DNA of 64,000 bases from JAITVM01 sp031551135 (lineage in GTDB: Bacteria > Bacillota > Clostridia > Lachnospirales > JAITVM01), in contig JAVBOA010000025.1 of assembly GCA_031551135.1 (NCBI GenBank), positions 40,986 to 104,985 on the forward strand, given 5' to 3'. Shown here piece after piece: positions 35,619 through 44,261 of the stretch; the first letter of the stretch is position 1, and the number at the start of each line of letters is the position of its first letter. Both the position numbers and the translations under genes were made by a program. The notes beneath the pieces were generated by a model, which saw nothing but the letters and a program-made list of their open reading frames with translations, searched no databases and was not told the DNA's origin.

Positions 35619-36830
35619 TCACACTATAATCATAGGCATAGAATATTCAAAATTCTTGCGCAATGGCCGTTTCAGCGCCAAATAATACAAATCTGTCGAA
35701 TCAATTTCTTTTTTCAAACAAAGAAAATCGTGTTTATCCAAAATATTTTCCGCATTTTTTAAATTTGTAATAACCGGAATCTCGGAATTTTTGCAAAGCT
35801 CCCTTAATAATTTTTCGGATGATTTTCTAAAACCGAGAACACGGATATATGGGGCGGCACCGTTTATTTCAAGTCTGTTAAAATCTTTCTTTTTTATATC
35901 GAGGATAATATGCAAAATCGCCCGCTGCAATTTTGTATATGTGTACCGCTTGGTTTTTGATTCTTTGATAATATCAGAAATTAGGAAATTTTTTTCGGCG
36001 GCAGAAATTAAGCGGTTTTCCAGTCCCTCTGATATATCCAAAATTTCTTTTAATTCATTTTTTGATTTTTGCCTTAATAAATAATTAAAAATCATAGAAA
36101 AATTGTCTAAATTATTTGGGAAAAAATTTTCTTTTTCCAAAAATATCTCAAGAGCATTGGATGGAATTATTTCGGACAATTCGCTGTAATTCTTGTTTTT
36201 AATCATATTTCTGGCGGCGCTGGCCGAGGCAAAACCACTATTTACAAGATTAGAATTATAGTGGGATTTAAAACGTTTTATTGTTAGCATTTCAATTTTT
36301 GAATTTATTTTTTTTAAATTTTTTAAGTATTCGACAGCCAATATATTATTTGGAGTATTTATGGTTTCGATATTATTGCCGATAATTGAATTAACAGCTA
36401 TGCTTATAGATTTGGGAAAAGAATTTCCTTCGGATAGAGCGTTTCTCAGCGAACCTTTAAATTCGGCGCTTTCGTAATGTAAAATATCTGCGACCTTGTT
36501 TAAAAAATCGATATTTCCCGATTCTGAGCCGAATACAATTTTGTCGATAATATTTGTTTTCGCAAGTGTTTTTACAGAGCATTTAGCAAAATATTCCGCC
36601 GAAGATGTAGCATAATAAATAGGTAATTCTATAACTAAATCAACACCGTTTAAAAGAGCCGCTTTTGTGCGGATATATTTATCGAAAATTGCGGGTTCGC
36701 CGCGCTGGACAAAATTGCCGCTCATTATAGCAATCGTGTAATCGGCTTTTGTTATTGATTTAGATTTATTTAAATGGTAAAGATGACCATTATGAAACGG
36801 GTTATATTCGGTGATTAAGCCAAGAACCAC
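35619..36830 (-). CDS. tmcAL: tRNA(Met) cytidine acetate ligase (TmcAL)
   Basis: 403 residues. The N-terminal nucleotidyltransferase-like fold has GLITEYNPFHNGHLYHL, the HxGH-type ATP-binding motif, then YTIAIMSGNFVQRGEPAIFDK, the signature of YlbM/TmcAL. The enzyme uses acetate and ATP to make N4-acetylcytidine at the wobble position of elongator tRNA-Met in Firmicutes. The start is GTG at 36830 behind GGAGG. The length fits the family (about 400-415). It is convergent with the ATPase gene and divergent from the chemotaxis operon. Confidence 0.93.
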   Translation of the reverse strand: MVLGLITEYNPFHNGHLYHLNKSKSITKADYTIAIMSGNFVQRGEPAIFDKYIRTKAALLNGVDLVIELPIYYATSSAEYFAKCSVKTLAKTNIIDKIVFGSESGNIDFLNKVADILHYESAEFKGSLRNALSEGNSFPKSISIAVNSIIGNNIETINTPNNILAVEYLKNLKKINSKIEMLTIKRFKSHYNSNLVNSGFASASAARNMIKNKNYSELSEIIPSNALEIFLEKENFFPNNLDNFSMIFNYLLRQKSKNELKEILDISEGLENRLISAAEKNFLISDIIKESKTKRYTYTKLQRAILHIILDIKKKDFNRLEINGAAPYIRVLGFRKSSEKLLRELCKNSEIPVITNLKNAENILDKHDFLCLKKEIDSTDLYYLALKRPLRKNFEYSMPMIIV

Positions 36831-36845
36831 TTAATTGCCTCCTTA

Positions 36846-36952
36846 TACTAATACTCGAAAAAACGCTTCAAAAACCTTATGCGTGTAGATTCTGTCGGGT
36901 CAAATATTCAATCGGTGATTAGTATTATACTATTTTCAAAATGGAAATACTA
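36846..36952 (+). repeat. Repeat relic plus minimal copy H
   Basis: 36846-36924 is a degenerate 79-bp inverted repeat with TACTAATACTCGA and TCGGTGATTAGTA at its ends. It is followed at 36928-36952 by a 25-bp minimal copy, TACTATTTTCA/TGGAAATACTA. The minimal copy provides an ATG in frame with cheR. Confidence 0.6.
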
Positions 36953-37012
36953 TTATCTTGGATTAAAAAAATTATTTTAACCAATAATATTTATAAGACT
37001 GTTAAGAAGGCG

Positions 37013-37828
37013 GTGATTATTATTGAGCTTAGTAGGTCAGAATTTAATCTTATACGGGATTTTGCTAAACAAAAATTCGGTATATCTCTCAGCGATGAAA
37101 AAATGAGTTTGGTTTTCTCAAGGCTGAACTCTGTTATTCGTGACAAAGAGTTTAAATCTTTTGAAGATTATTATGAATATCTTAAAACAGACATGGACAA
37201 AGATGCCATGAAGCAATTTATCGACAGATTGACAACCAATCATACTTTTTTTATGCGTGAGGCAAACCATTTTGATTATTTAAAAACAGAGGTTTTCCCG
37301 TATTTCAAGCAAAAATACGGCACTAAAAAGGATATCAGAATCTGGTGCGCCGGCTGCTCGTCCGGAGAGGAAGCGTATACATTGCAAATTCTTTTGGCGG
37401 AATATTTTGACTCGTCTTGGAATATAGATTTGTTGGCGACCGATATTTCTACAAAGGTTTTGAAAAAAGCTTCGGATGGAATTTATGATATAGAAAAAGT
37501 TTCAACATTGCCGCCCGAATGGTTGGAAAAATATTTTAAAAAGATAAATGATATAGATTATGAGGTATCGGAAAAAATTCGAAAGCATATTATTTTTAGA
37601 TATCTAAATTTGATTTCAGACAAATATCCGCTGAAAAACAAAGTACAGGTTATATTTTGCAGAAATGTGATGATTTATTTTGACAATGACACAAAAGAGA
37701 AAATCGTCAATAAATTTTATAATCTTATGGAAGATGGTGGATATTTATTTATTGGACATTCGGAATCCTTAAGTACTTTTAAAACAGATTATAAATATAT
37801 TATGCCGGCGGTTTATAGAAAAATTTAG
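37013..37828 (+). CDS. cheR: Chemotaxis protein methyltransferase CheR
   Basis: About 270 residues. CheR methylates glutamates of chemoreceptors using S-adenosylmethionine. The N-terminal helical domain (about 5-75) is followed by RLTTNHTFFMREANHFDYL and the SAM-binding IRIWCAGCSSGEEAYTL. ATDISTKVLKKA and VIFCRNVMIYF complete the family pattern. The start is unusual: the GTG at 37013 lies inside the ribosome site AAGGCGGTG. An in-frame ATT at 37022 is six bases after GCGGTG, the spacing used by ATG starts elsewhere in the window. An ATG at 36941 lies inside repeat copy H without a ribosome site. It is the first gene of the chemosensory operon. Confidence 0.92.
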   Translation: MIIIELSRSEFNLIRDFAKQKFGISLSDEKMSLVFSRLNSVIRDKEFKSFEDYYEYLKTDMDKDAMKQFIDRLTTNHTFFMREANHFDYLKTEVFPYFKQKYGTKKDIRIWCAGCSSGEEAYTLQILLAEYFDSSWNIDLLATDISTKVLKKASDGIYDIEKVSTLPPEWLEKYFKKINDIDYEVSEKIRKHIIFRYLNLISDKYPLKNKVQVIFCRNVMIYFDNDTKEKIVNKFYNLMEDGGYLFIGHSESLSTFKTDYKYIMPAVYRKI

Positions 37829-37846
37829 AATCGAGGATGTGATGAG

Positions 37847-38239
37847 TTGGAAATATTGATAATTGAGCAGACGGAAGATTATTCGAAATTTTTAAAAAAT
37901 CTTTTTGCGGATATTGGTCAATGCGAAGTCTGCAATTCTTTCAATGACGGAATTTTGAAACTAGATCAAAAGTTTGAAGAAGACCAACTCTATGATATTT
38001 ATTTAATCGATTTGGAATTGCCGGATACTTCGGCTATTCGGCTGTTAAGCAAAATCCGCGGAATGGAAGAATCTATTAATAAAGAGGAGACATTTATTAT
38101 TTTGCTCTCTAAAAATAAATACGATTCGATGGTCATGGATTTTTTTAGCCGGGGAAACGATATTTATATAGAAAAAACTGAAGATAAAGAACTTTGGAAA
38201 GATTTTTTATTTAAAAACGGGATATTACATAAATCTTGA
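37847..38239 (+). CDS. Stand-alone response-regulator receiver domain, atypical
   Basis: 130 residues from TTG 37847 behind GAGGATG. It has a CheY-like fold with phospho-acceptor D55 (YLIDLELPD), S88 and K110 (IYIEK). The acidic pair that binds Mg2+ is replaced by E7-Q8 (IIEQTED), so phosphorylation may be weak or altered. It has no output domain. It lies between cheR and cheA, while the cheB of this operon lacks its usual receiver, so this protein may serve CheA as CheY, as a phosphate sink or as a detached CheB receiver. The role is inferred from context only. Confidence 0.78.
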   Translation: MEILIIEQTEDYSKFLKNLFADIGQCEVCNSFNDGILKLDQKFEEDQLYDIYLIDLELPDTSAIRLLSKIRGMEESINKEETFIILLSKNKYDSMVMDFFSRGNDIYIEKTEDKELWKDFLFKNGILHKS

Positions 38240-38339
38240 TAATTGAAATTTCGTCTATTTGGTGAAACTGATAGTTTCAGCAATTGATATAGAGGTTTGA
38301 TTTTTTTTCTATAAATAAAATGCCTTATTTTTGAAATTA

Positions 38340-38379
38340 TACTATTTTCAATATAAAGGATAGAAAAATGAAAATAGTA
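38340..38379 (+). repeat. MITE-like repeat, short copy I (40 bp)
   Basis: Identical to copy C (10339-10378). It lies in the 174-base gap between the receiver gene and cheA, about 35 bases ahead of the cheA start. Confidence 0.85.
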
Positions 38380-38413
38380 TTAATTAAAGTTTTTCTTTGA
38401 AGGAGATGATTTT

Positions 38414-40720
38414 TTGGCTGATTTTGATAGAGAGTCTATGCTTGAGATGTTTATATATGAAATGTCTAATTTATTGGAACAGTTGGAACAAATAGTTATT
38501 TTGGGCGAATCGGGATTTGATATCGGGCAGATTAATGAGATTTTCAGAATCATGCATACATTAAAAGGCTCTGCCGCAATGATGATGTTTGATAATATTT
38601 CTACAACAGCTCACAGTATGGAGGACTTATTCTTTTATCTAAGAGAAGAAAATCCATCCGGCGTAGATTATTCTACTTTGACTGATTTGATTTTAGAAGG
38701 AATGGATTTCATTAAAGTCGAAATCGGAAAAATCGAGGCAGGCGAAGCAAATGACGGTGACGGCTCTGAAATAATAGCTAAAATAAAAAACTTTTTGGCC
38801 GTTTTGAAAGGTCAAACACCGGCTGAAAAACCTGAGGAAATTCAAAAGCCGCAAAGCGGAAATTTAAAGCATTTCAAAGCCCAAATTAGTTTTGAAGAAA
38901 ATTCCGAAATGGTGAATATCAGGGCATATTCGCTTGTACACAATTTAAAAGATAAAGTACAAAATATTAAACATACTCCGGATGATTTGGTAAGTGACGA
39001 AGCTTTGGAGATAGTGAGCCACAGCGGTTTGACAATGGAATTTGATTCGGATATGGAATATGACCATATTCATGAAATGCTTAGCCAAACGATTTACTTG
39101 AAAGATTTAATTTTGGAAGAAAAATTTGATTCTCAAAAATTCTCGGATCTTCAAAACTTATTTATGGTTACATTAAGATTTGTTGATGACGCTGAAATGG
39201 AAAATATCCGCGCGTATACTCTTATTCATAATATATCGCCTCTGTTCGAAAAAATCGAACATGAACCGAAAGAATTAATGGAAGACGCGGCCCTTGATAT
39301 AATAAAGAAAGACGGCTTTAAATTAGCCATAACAACAAATAAAACATATGATGAAGTAAATAAAATAGTCAGTGAATCCTTATTCGTCAAAGAAATAAAA
39401 ATCGAGCAAAAAGCGAATGTTGCGAAAGAAAAGGAAAGCACAGCCAAAGAAATTTCTGCGAAACACGAAATTTCGGAAAATACGGATATTGTAAAAGAAG
39501 AGAAAAAAGCCGTACCGGCACAACAAGCACAAGCGCAGGCGCAAGGAAACAGAAAAGCGCAAACTCAGCATTCGATATCCGTGAATATCGGCAAACTGGA
39601 TCAGCTTCTGAATTTGATGGGCGAGCTAGTTATTGCCGAAGCCATGGTTACACAAAATCCGGATTTAGAAGGCTTGGAGCTGGAAAACTTTTTCAAGGAA
39701 ACAAGGCAGCTTAGAAAAATCATAAATGATGTTCAAGATACAGTCATGAGCATGCGAATGGTGCCTTTGTCTACAACATTCTTTAAAATGCACAGAATTG
39801 TCAGGGATATGTGCAAGGCATTAGATAAAGATATCGAGTTAGAAATTGTTGGTGAAGAAACAGAAGTTGATAAAAACATAATCGAGCATATTTCCGATCC
39901 GCTTATGCATATAATTCGAAATTCGGTAGACCACGGCATAGAAAGACCGGAAGACAGAGAACGGTTAGGTAAAAATACGCAAGGAATGGTGCGCTTGGAG
40001 GCGAAGAACTCCGGCGGCGACGTTCTGATAATTATTCGTGATGACGGCAAAGGAATTGACCGCGATAAAGTTTTGAACAAGGCGAAAGCTAACGGCTTGC
40101 TCAAAAAACCGGAAGAAGAATACACGGATAAAGAAATTTATCAATTTATATTTTTGCCGGGATTTTCTACAAATGAAGTTGTAACGGGATATTCGGGGCG
40201 CGGTGTCGGCATGGACGTTGTGACCACCAATCTCGAGGCTGTAGGCGGCGTTGTTTTAGTAGATTCTGTTCCGGGAGAAGGTTCTGTTTTTACATTAAAA
40301 ATTCCGCTGACATTGGCAATAATCGTTGGTATGACGATAAAAGTAGCCGGAAACAAATATACTATTCCGATTATTTCAATAAAGCAATCTTTCAAGCCAA
40401 GTATGAAAAATATTTTTACCGACCCTAATGGCAATGAAATGATTACGGTTCGAGGCGAGTGCTATAATATTGTGCGTTTGAATGAGTTTTTCGGTATAAA
40501 CGGCGGAATTTCAAACCTCGAAGAAGGAATTATGATTATGCTTGAAAACGGAGATCAAACGGTTTGTCTTTTTGCGGATGAGCTTTTGGGCGAACAGCAG
40601 GTTGTTGTTAAATCGATGCCTAAATATATTAAAAAACACAGAGGAATCAGCGGTTGTACGCTTTTGGGCAATGGAGATATTTCTTTGATAATTGATACTG
40701 CAGGATTTTTTGATAAATAG
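38414..40720 (+). CDS. cheA: Chemotaxis histidine kinase CheA with duplicated P2-like domain
   Basis: 768 residues from TTG 38414 behind AAGGAGATG. The P1 (Hpt) domain carries the phospho-acceptor H48 in RIMHTLKGSAAMM. Two tandem homologous units occupy residues about 152-237 and 249-332, marked by MVNIRAYSLVHNL and MENIRAYTLIHNI; these sit where the response-regulator-binding P2 domain belongs. A charged Q/A-rich linker (335-385) precedes dimerisation P3, the ATPase P4 (HIIRNSVDHGIE, DDGKGID, GRGVGMDVV) and a CheW-like P5. It phosphorylates CheY/CheB-type receivers in response to chemoreceptors. The duplication may allow two receivers to dock. Confidence 0.94.
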   Translation: MADFDRESMLEMFIYEMSNLLEQLEQIVILGESGFDIGQINEIFRIMHTLKGSAAMMMFDNISTTAHSMEDLFFYLREENPSGVDYSTLTDLILEGMDFIKVEIGKIEAGEANDGDGSEIIAKIKNFLAVLKGQTPAEKPEEIQKPQSGNLKHFKAQISFEENSEMVNIRAYSLVHNLKDKVQNIKHTPDDLVSDEALEIVSHSGLTMEFDSDMEYDHIHEMLSQTIYLKDLILEEKFDSQKFSDLQNLFMVTLRFVDDAEMENIRAYTLIHNISPLFEKIEHEPKELMEDAALDIIKKDGFKLAITTNKTYDEVNKIVSESLFVKEIKIEQKANVAKEKESTAKEISAKHEISENTDIVKEEKKAVPAQQAQAQAQGNRKAQTQHSISVNIGKLDQLLNLMGELVIAEAMVTQNPDLEGLELENFFKETRQLRKIINDVQDTVMSMRMVPLSTTFFKMHRIVRDMCKALDKDIELEIVGEETEVDKNIIEHISDPLMHIIRNSVDHGIERPEDRERLGKNTQGMVRLEAKNSGGDVLIIIRDDGKGIDRDKVLNKAKANGLLKKPEEEYTDKEIYQFIFLPGFSTNEVVTGYSGRGVGMDVVTTNLEAVGGVVLVDSVPGEGSVFTLKIPLTLAIIVGMTIKVAGNKYTIPIISIKQSFKPSMKNIFTDPNGNEMITVRGECYNIVRLNEFFGINGGISNLEEGIMIMLENGDQTVCLFADELLGEQQVVVKSMPKYIKKHRGISGCTLLGNGDISLIIDTAGFFDK

Positions 40721-40734
40721 GAGAGGAGGATTTT

Positions 40735-41202
40735 ATGGAAGAAATTTTAGAATTGGAAGAAAATAATCTAGAGCTGACAATCAGAGATCAGTTTTTGACA
40801 TTTGATATTGATAATGAGGACTATGGCATTTCTATTGCGCATATAAAAGAAATAATTTCGGTAGCCGCAATAACTCATGTTCCGCATAATCCTTCTTATG
40901 TAAAAGGAATTGTAAACCTTAGGGGCGATATTATCGCAGTTGTTGACGTTCGGGACAGGTTTTTAAAACCTTTCAGACCGTATGACGAGTCGACTTGTAT
41001 TATTGTTACAGAATATGGTGAATATTCGCTGGGACTTATTGTAGATGGTGTAAAAGAGGTTATTTTTATAAATGAAAGTAACGTAATTCAACCTCCGAAC
41101 GCCAAGCTTAATTATGCAAACCAGTTTATAAAAAATATCGGCAAAGTAGATGATGAAGTCGTACTTATATTAGATTTGGACAAATTGCTTTGCCAAGATT
41201 GA
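40735..41202 (+). CDS. cheW: Chemotaxis coupling protein CheW
   Basis: 155 residues from the ATG at 40735 behind AGGAGG, 14 bases after cheA. A single CheW domain covers DQFLTFDIDNEDYGISIAHIKEI and HNPSYVKGIVNLRGDIIAVVDVR, and ends VVLILDLDKLL. It bridges CheA to the receptor tips in the signalling array. Length and motif order are normal. Confidence 0.94.
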   Translation: MEEILELEENNLELTIRDQFLTFDIDNEDYGISIAHIKEIISVAAITHVPHNPSYVKGIVNLRGDIIAVVDVRDRFLKPFRPYDESTCIIVTEYGEYSLGLIVDGVKEVIFINESNVIQPPNAKLNYANQFIKNIGKVDDEVVLILDLDKLLCQD

Positions 41203-41253
41203 TTAATATTTTGAAGATATATAAATTGAACGAAAAGGATGAGATAATTCTAC

Positions 41254-41919
41254 ATGGAAGTAATTCATAATAATAATTTTGAATACGTGATATTAATAGG
41301 CGCGTCAACCGGAGGAAAAGATACGGTTTGTAAATTGCTGAAAGAGATTCCGAAAAACTTTTCACCGATTTTGATAGCGCAGCATATGCCGCCGGATTAT
41401 ACAGCATCTTATGTCAGATATTTGAAAAAAATGACAGGACATGATGTGATTGAATCCAGAGACGGAGACGAACTTGCAAGAGGCCGCGTTATTGTGGCTA
41501 CGGGAGAACATCAAATGCGTTTAGTAAACGGAAAACGCGGATTATATGTTTCCTGCATAGAAGAAGGAGCATACAAGGGAAATTGCCCTTCGATTGATAT
41601 TTTGTTTAATTCGGCAGCAAAAATTTTAAAAGAAAAAGCCATAGGCGTTTTATTGACAGGCAAAGGAAATGATGGCGCAGTAGGGCTTTTGGAGATAAAA
41701 AACAATAATGCTTTGACTATAGTTCAGGATGAAAATAGTTCTGTAGCATACGAAATGCCAAAAGCGGCCTATGAGCTTGGAGCGGCGGATAAAATTATAG
41801 ATTTAAAAAATATTCCGCGCGAAATTATATCTTATATAGGTAAAAATGAATTTAACATACAGAAAAAATATTTCTATTATAAAAACGAAGTCAGTAAGCA
41901 ATTTGCGGAATATGTCTAA
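41254..41919 (+). CDS. cheB: CheB-type methylesterase domain protein without receiver
   Basis: 221 residues. Only the C-terminal methylesterase domain of CheB is present. The Ser-His-Asp triad is visible as S18 (LIGASTGGKDT), H44 (IAQHMPPDYT) and D140 (LLTGKGNDGAVG; usually GMGxDG). It should remove methyl groups (or deamidate glutamines) on chemoreceptors, opposing CheR. Without the N-terminal receiver its activity is not directly controlled by CheA; the separate receiver at 37847 may stand in. The start is the ATG at 41254 with a distant AAGGATGAG. It is the last gene of the operon, ending at a terminator shared with spo0A. Confidence 0.85.
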   Translation: MEVIHNNNFEYVILIGASTGGKDTVCKLLKEIPKNFSPILIAQHMPPDYTASYVRYLKKMTGHDVIESRDGDELARGRVIVATGEHQMRLVNGKRGLYVSCIEEGAYKGNCPSIDILFNSAAKILKEKAIGVLLTGKGNDGAVGLLEIKNNNALTIVQDENSSVAYEMPKAAYELGAADKIIDLKNIPREIISYIGKNEFNIQKKYFYYKNEVSKQFAEYV

Positions 41920-41931
41920 AATATAATGCAA

Positions 41932-41975
41932 TAAAAAAATCATTTGCGGGAAAATTTACGCAAATGATTTTTTTT
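41932..41975. terminator. Bidirectional terminator between cheB and spo0A
   Basis: AATCATTTGCG/CGCAAATGATT arms flanked by A- and T-runs between convergent genes. Confidence 0.88.
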
Positions 41976-41976
41976 A

Positions 41977-42780
41977 TTAACTTGCTTTAAGTTCAAGGCG
42001 TAATCTGTCGGCGATTAGGGCGATAAATTCGGAATTTGTCGGTTTGCCTTTGTGATTATTTACGGTATAGCCGAATAAATTATCAATAGCATCGACCTTT
42101 CCACGACTCCAAGCAACTTCGATAGCATGTCTTATTGCGCGCTCAACACGGCTCGGAGTGGTATTACATTTTTTTGCGATAGAAGGATAAAGCTCTTTTG
42201 TAATATAATTAAGAACATCAATGTCATTAACGGCCATGATTATAGCTTCACGCATGTAATGATAGCCTCTGATATGAGCGGGAACACCGATTTCGTGCAG
42301 AATATTTGTAACTTTTGCTTCGAGATTAATACCGGCACGTCCTTTTTGGTCTGATAATTTTAAACCGATAGAGGACTTTTCCCCTTTGTTGTTTTTTTCA
42401 TTATACAATTGGCGAATTCGGCTGACCAAAGACTCCATATCAAACGGCTTTACCATATAATATTCAACACCGAGAGCAATAGCCTTTTGGGTTATTCTTT
42501 CCTGAGCCATAGCGGATAACATAACGCAAATAGGCACAGGCTGGTTACTTGGATTGTTGTTTAATTTTTCCATAACCCCAAGACCGTCCAGCCTTGGCAT
42601 AATTCCATCTAAAATAGCGATATCGGGCTTATTTAGTAAGATTTTTTGATAAGCTTCGACACCGTCATGAGCGACCGAAATAACTTGCATATCTTCTAAT
42701 TTGTTAAGATAGCTGCTAACTACATCACAAAAGTCTTTATTGTCATCTGCCAACAGTATCTTAATCTTTTCCTGATTCAA
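41977..42780 (-). CDS. spo0A: Sporulation master regulator Spo0A
   Basis: 267 residues. The receiver domain (about 1-125) has the acidic pair D12-D13, phospho-acceptor D58 (DIAILDGIMPRLDG) and the lysine in MVKPFD. A linker is followed by the Spo0A-specific C-terminal DNA-binding domain, with HIRGYHYMREAI, NTTPSRVERAIRHAIEVAWSRG (recognition helix) and GKPTNSEFIALIADRL. It binds 0A boxes and commits the cell to sporulation. The usual clostridial neighbour spoIVB is absent; instead the gene is convergent with the chemosensory operon. The start is the ATG at 42780, actually written TTG on the coding strand (TTG AAT CAG), behind GGAGGG. Confidence 0.95.
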   Translation of the reverse strand: MNQEKIKILLADDNKDFCDVVSSYLNKLEDMQVISVAHDGVEAYQKILLNKPDIAILDGIMPRLDGLGVMEKLNNNPSNQPVPICVMLSAMAQERITQKAIALGVEYYMVKPFDMESLVSRIRQLYNEKNNKGEKSSIGLKLSDQKGRAGINLEAKVTNILHEIGVPAHIRGYHYMREAIIMAVNDIDVLNYITKELYPSIAKKCNTTPSRVERAIRHAIEVAWSRGKVDAIDNLFGYTVNNHKGKPTNSEFIALIADRLRLELKAS

Positions 42781-43220
42781 ATATATCCCTCCAATATTAA
42801 ATATAAAATATGGTATTTATTACCAATTTATTAAATTATATTATATTAAACTTCATATTGCAAGTACGTTATTTTTTTAAGTTTCGCCATAAAATGATTA
42901 GATGCAACTTAAAACAACGAAACCTAAGTTTACATAAGGGTTTTAGGATAGCGTTTTTAAAATCTTTTTAAAACAAAAGATAAATATATAGCAGTTTCAT
43001 TTTTTACCAATAATATATTTTATTTTCGGGAGTATATATGAAGCTGCACTGAGATCAATATTCGCCGGAATTACAGCAACGGGGTAAATTTTTGCAGAAG
43101 ACTGATTCTTTTCTACGTATCAAAATGAAAATAGTATTACATAATTCGGAATAGTAAAAAAATTTAATTATGCACTTCTCATGGTGAAATATTTTTTCTA
43201 TATATCTGGATGCAGTAGCA
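42781..43220. other. 440-base intergenic region with two repeat relics
   Basis: Holds the spo0A upstream region. A right-half relic ending TGAAAATAGTA lies at about 43109-43136. A second relic (GTGAAATATTTTTTCTA ... GCAGTAGCA, about 43175-43220) abuts the CYTH gene stop codon. I see no clear sigma-H promoter or 0A box. Confidence 0.5.
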
Positions 43221-43670
43221 TTACTTGATTTGAGCTAGGGCGGAATTTGAATAGTTCGGGTCAAATGTAACGTCTATGGAAAACCAAACAGGAGGCAAAA
43301 AATCTTGTGCTTCATCTGTTGATTCGAACTCAACTTCTACAGTAACTAAGCTGTTTAAAAAATCATTGTGATAAATGTCTAATTCTGCAGTTAAGTTGTC
43401 TTGAATTGGGATATAATAGCGAGTTTTAATAATCGTGCGGCCCTCACATTTCGTCAGCAAATTTTGATATTGCTCTTTAGAAATTTGAAGCTCAAACTCT
43501 TCGCGGGCCAGACTTCCCTTGCCTTTGCAGGTCAAAATATATTCTTCATTTAATTTTCTTAAACGGATAACCGGTGAGAAACTGATATAAGTCTGCGAAA
43601 TTTCGGATTTTTTAAATTGACTTAATTCAAAAGGAATATTTTTGACCAAAAACTTTCTTTCGATTTCCAT
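43221..43670 (-). CDS. CYTH domain protein
   Basis: 149 residues from the ATG at 43670 behind GAGGTG. It opens with MEIERKFLVK, the ExExK signature of the CYTH (CyaB/thiamine-triphosphatase) fold. Alternating charged strands follow (VIRLRKLN, ILTCKGKG, REEFELQIS, TRYYIPI, AELDIYHN, VEVEFES) and line the triphosphate tunnel. Bacterial members hydrolyse triphosphate or thiamine triphosphate, or make cAMP (class IV cyclase). Clostridial stand-alone proteins of this size are usually inorganic triphosphatases, but the substrate is not proven. The stop codon abuts a repeat relic. Confidence 0.85.
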   Translation of the reverse strand: MEIERKFLVKNIPFELSQFKKSEISQTYISFSPVIRLRKLNEEYILTCKGKGSLAREEFELQISKEQYQNLLTKCEGRTIIKTRYYIPIQDNLTAELDIYHNDFLNSLVTVEVEFESTDEAQDFLPPVWFSIDVTFDPNYSNSALAQIK

Positions 43671-43953
43671 TTTGCAGACACCTCAGATTTTTAAGATATT
43701 TTAATGTTTGAATAGTACAAAACGCTATTATTTTGATAATATGATAATATTTTTATAATTTAAAAAAATGAAACTAATTTGTTAAATTATAGAAATCAAT
43801 CTAATTGTAAATTATTTAACTAATTTTGTAAATAGCTAGAATTAATAATTTTGATAATATCCAAAATATGAACTATTTATACCACAAATGATGATTTATT
43901 ATTTCATTTTCTATTAATATTTTTGTAATCATGATTTGATTATTTTTGGATAC

Positions 43954-44136
43954 TTACTTTTTCTTTTGACACTTCTTGCAAATATAACCATATGGGAACT
44001 GGCGTTGATAAGATGAGCAATCTTTACAGACCCAATGCCCGCAATCCGAACATGTGTCTGCAAGCTCTGACAGACTTTTTTCTTCTTTGCAAACACAGCA
44101 TTTAGCCCGTCCATGTTTATTTAAGGATTTAGCCAT
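43954..44136 (-). CDS. Small zinc-ribbon/FYVE-like cysteine protein
   Basis: 60 residues from the ATG at 44136, five bases after CGGAGG. It has four CxxC pairs (CCVCK, CSDCGHWVCKDC and CKKC, including a histidine between two pairs) in a spacing like a treble-clef or FYVE/RING-type double zinc site. It is lysine-rich at both ends, so it could bind RNA or DNA. It stands alone, upstream of and divergent from the GntR operon. It is probably a real small protein because of its ribosome site and cysteine spacing. Function unknown. Confidence 0.6.
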   Translation of the reverse strand: MAKSLNKHGRAKCCVCKEEKSLSELADTCSDCGHWVCKDCSSYQRQFPYGYICKKCQKKK

Positions 44137-44261
44137 AAAAACCTCCGTTGATCTCCGTTGATATAAATTCCAACATACCTTGCAACAATTTTAGCACAAA
44201 TTATGCCAGTTATCCAGACCGGGAGCGCTGGGCGGAACGGATGTAAAAATCTAAAAAACCG

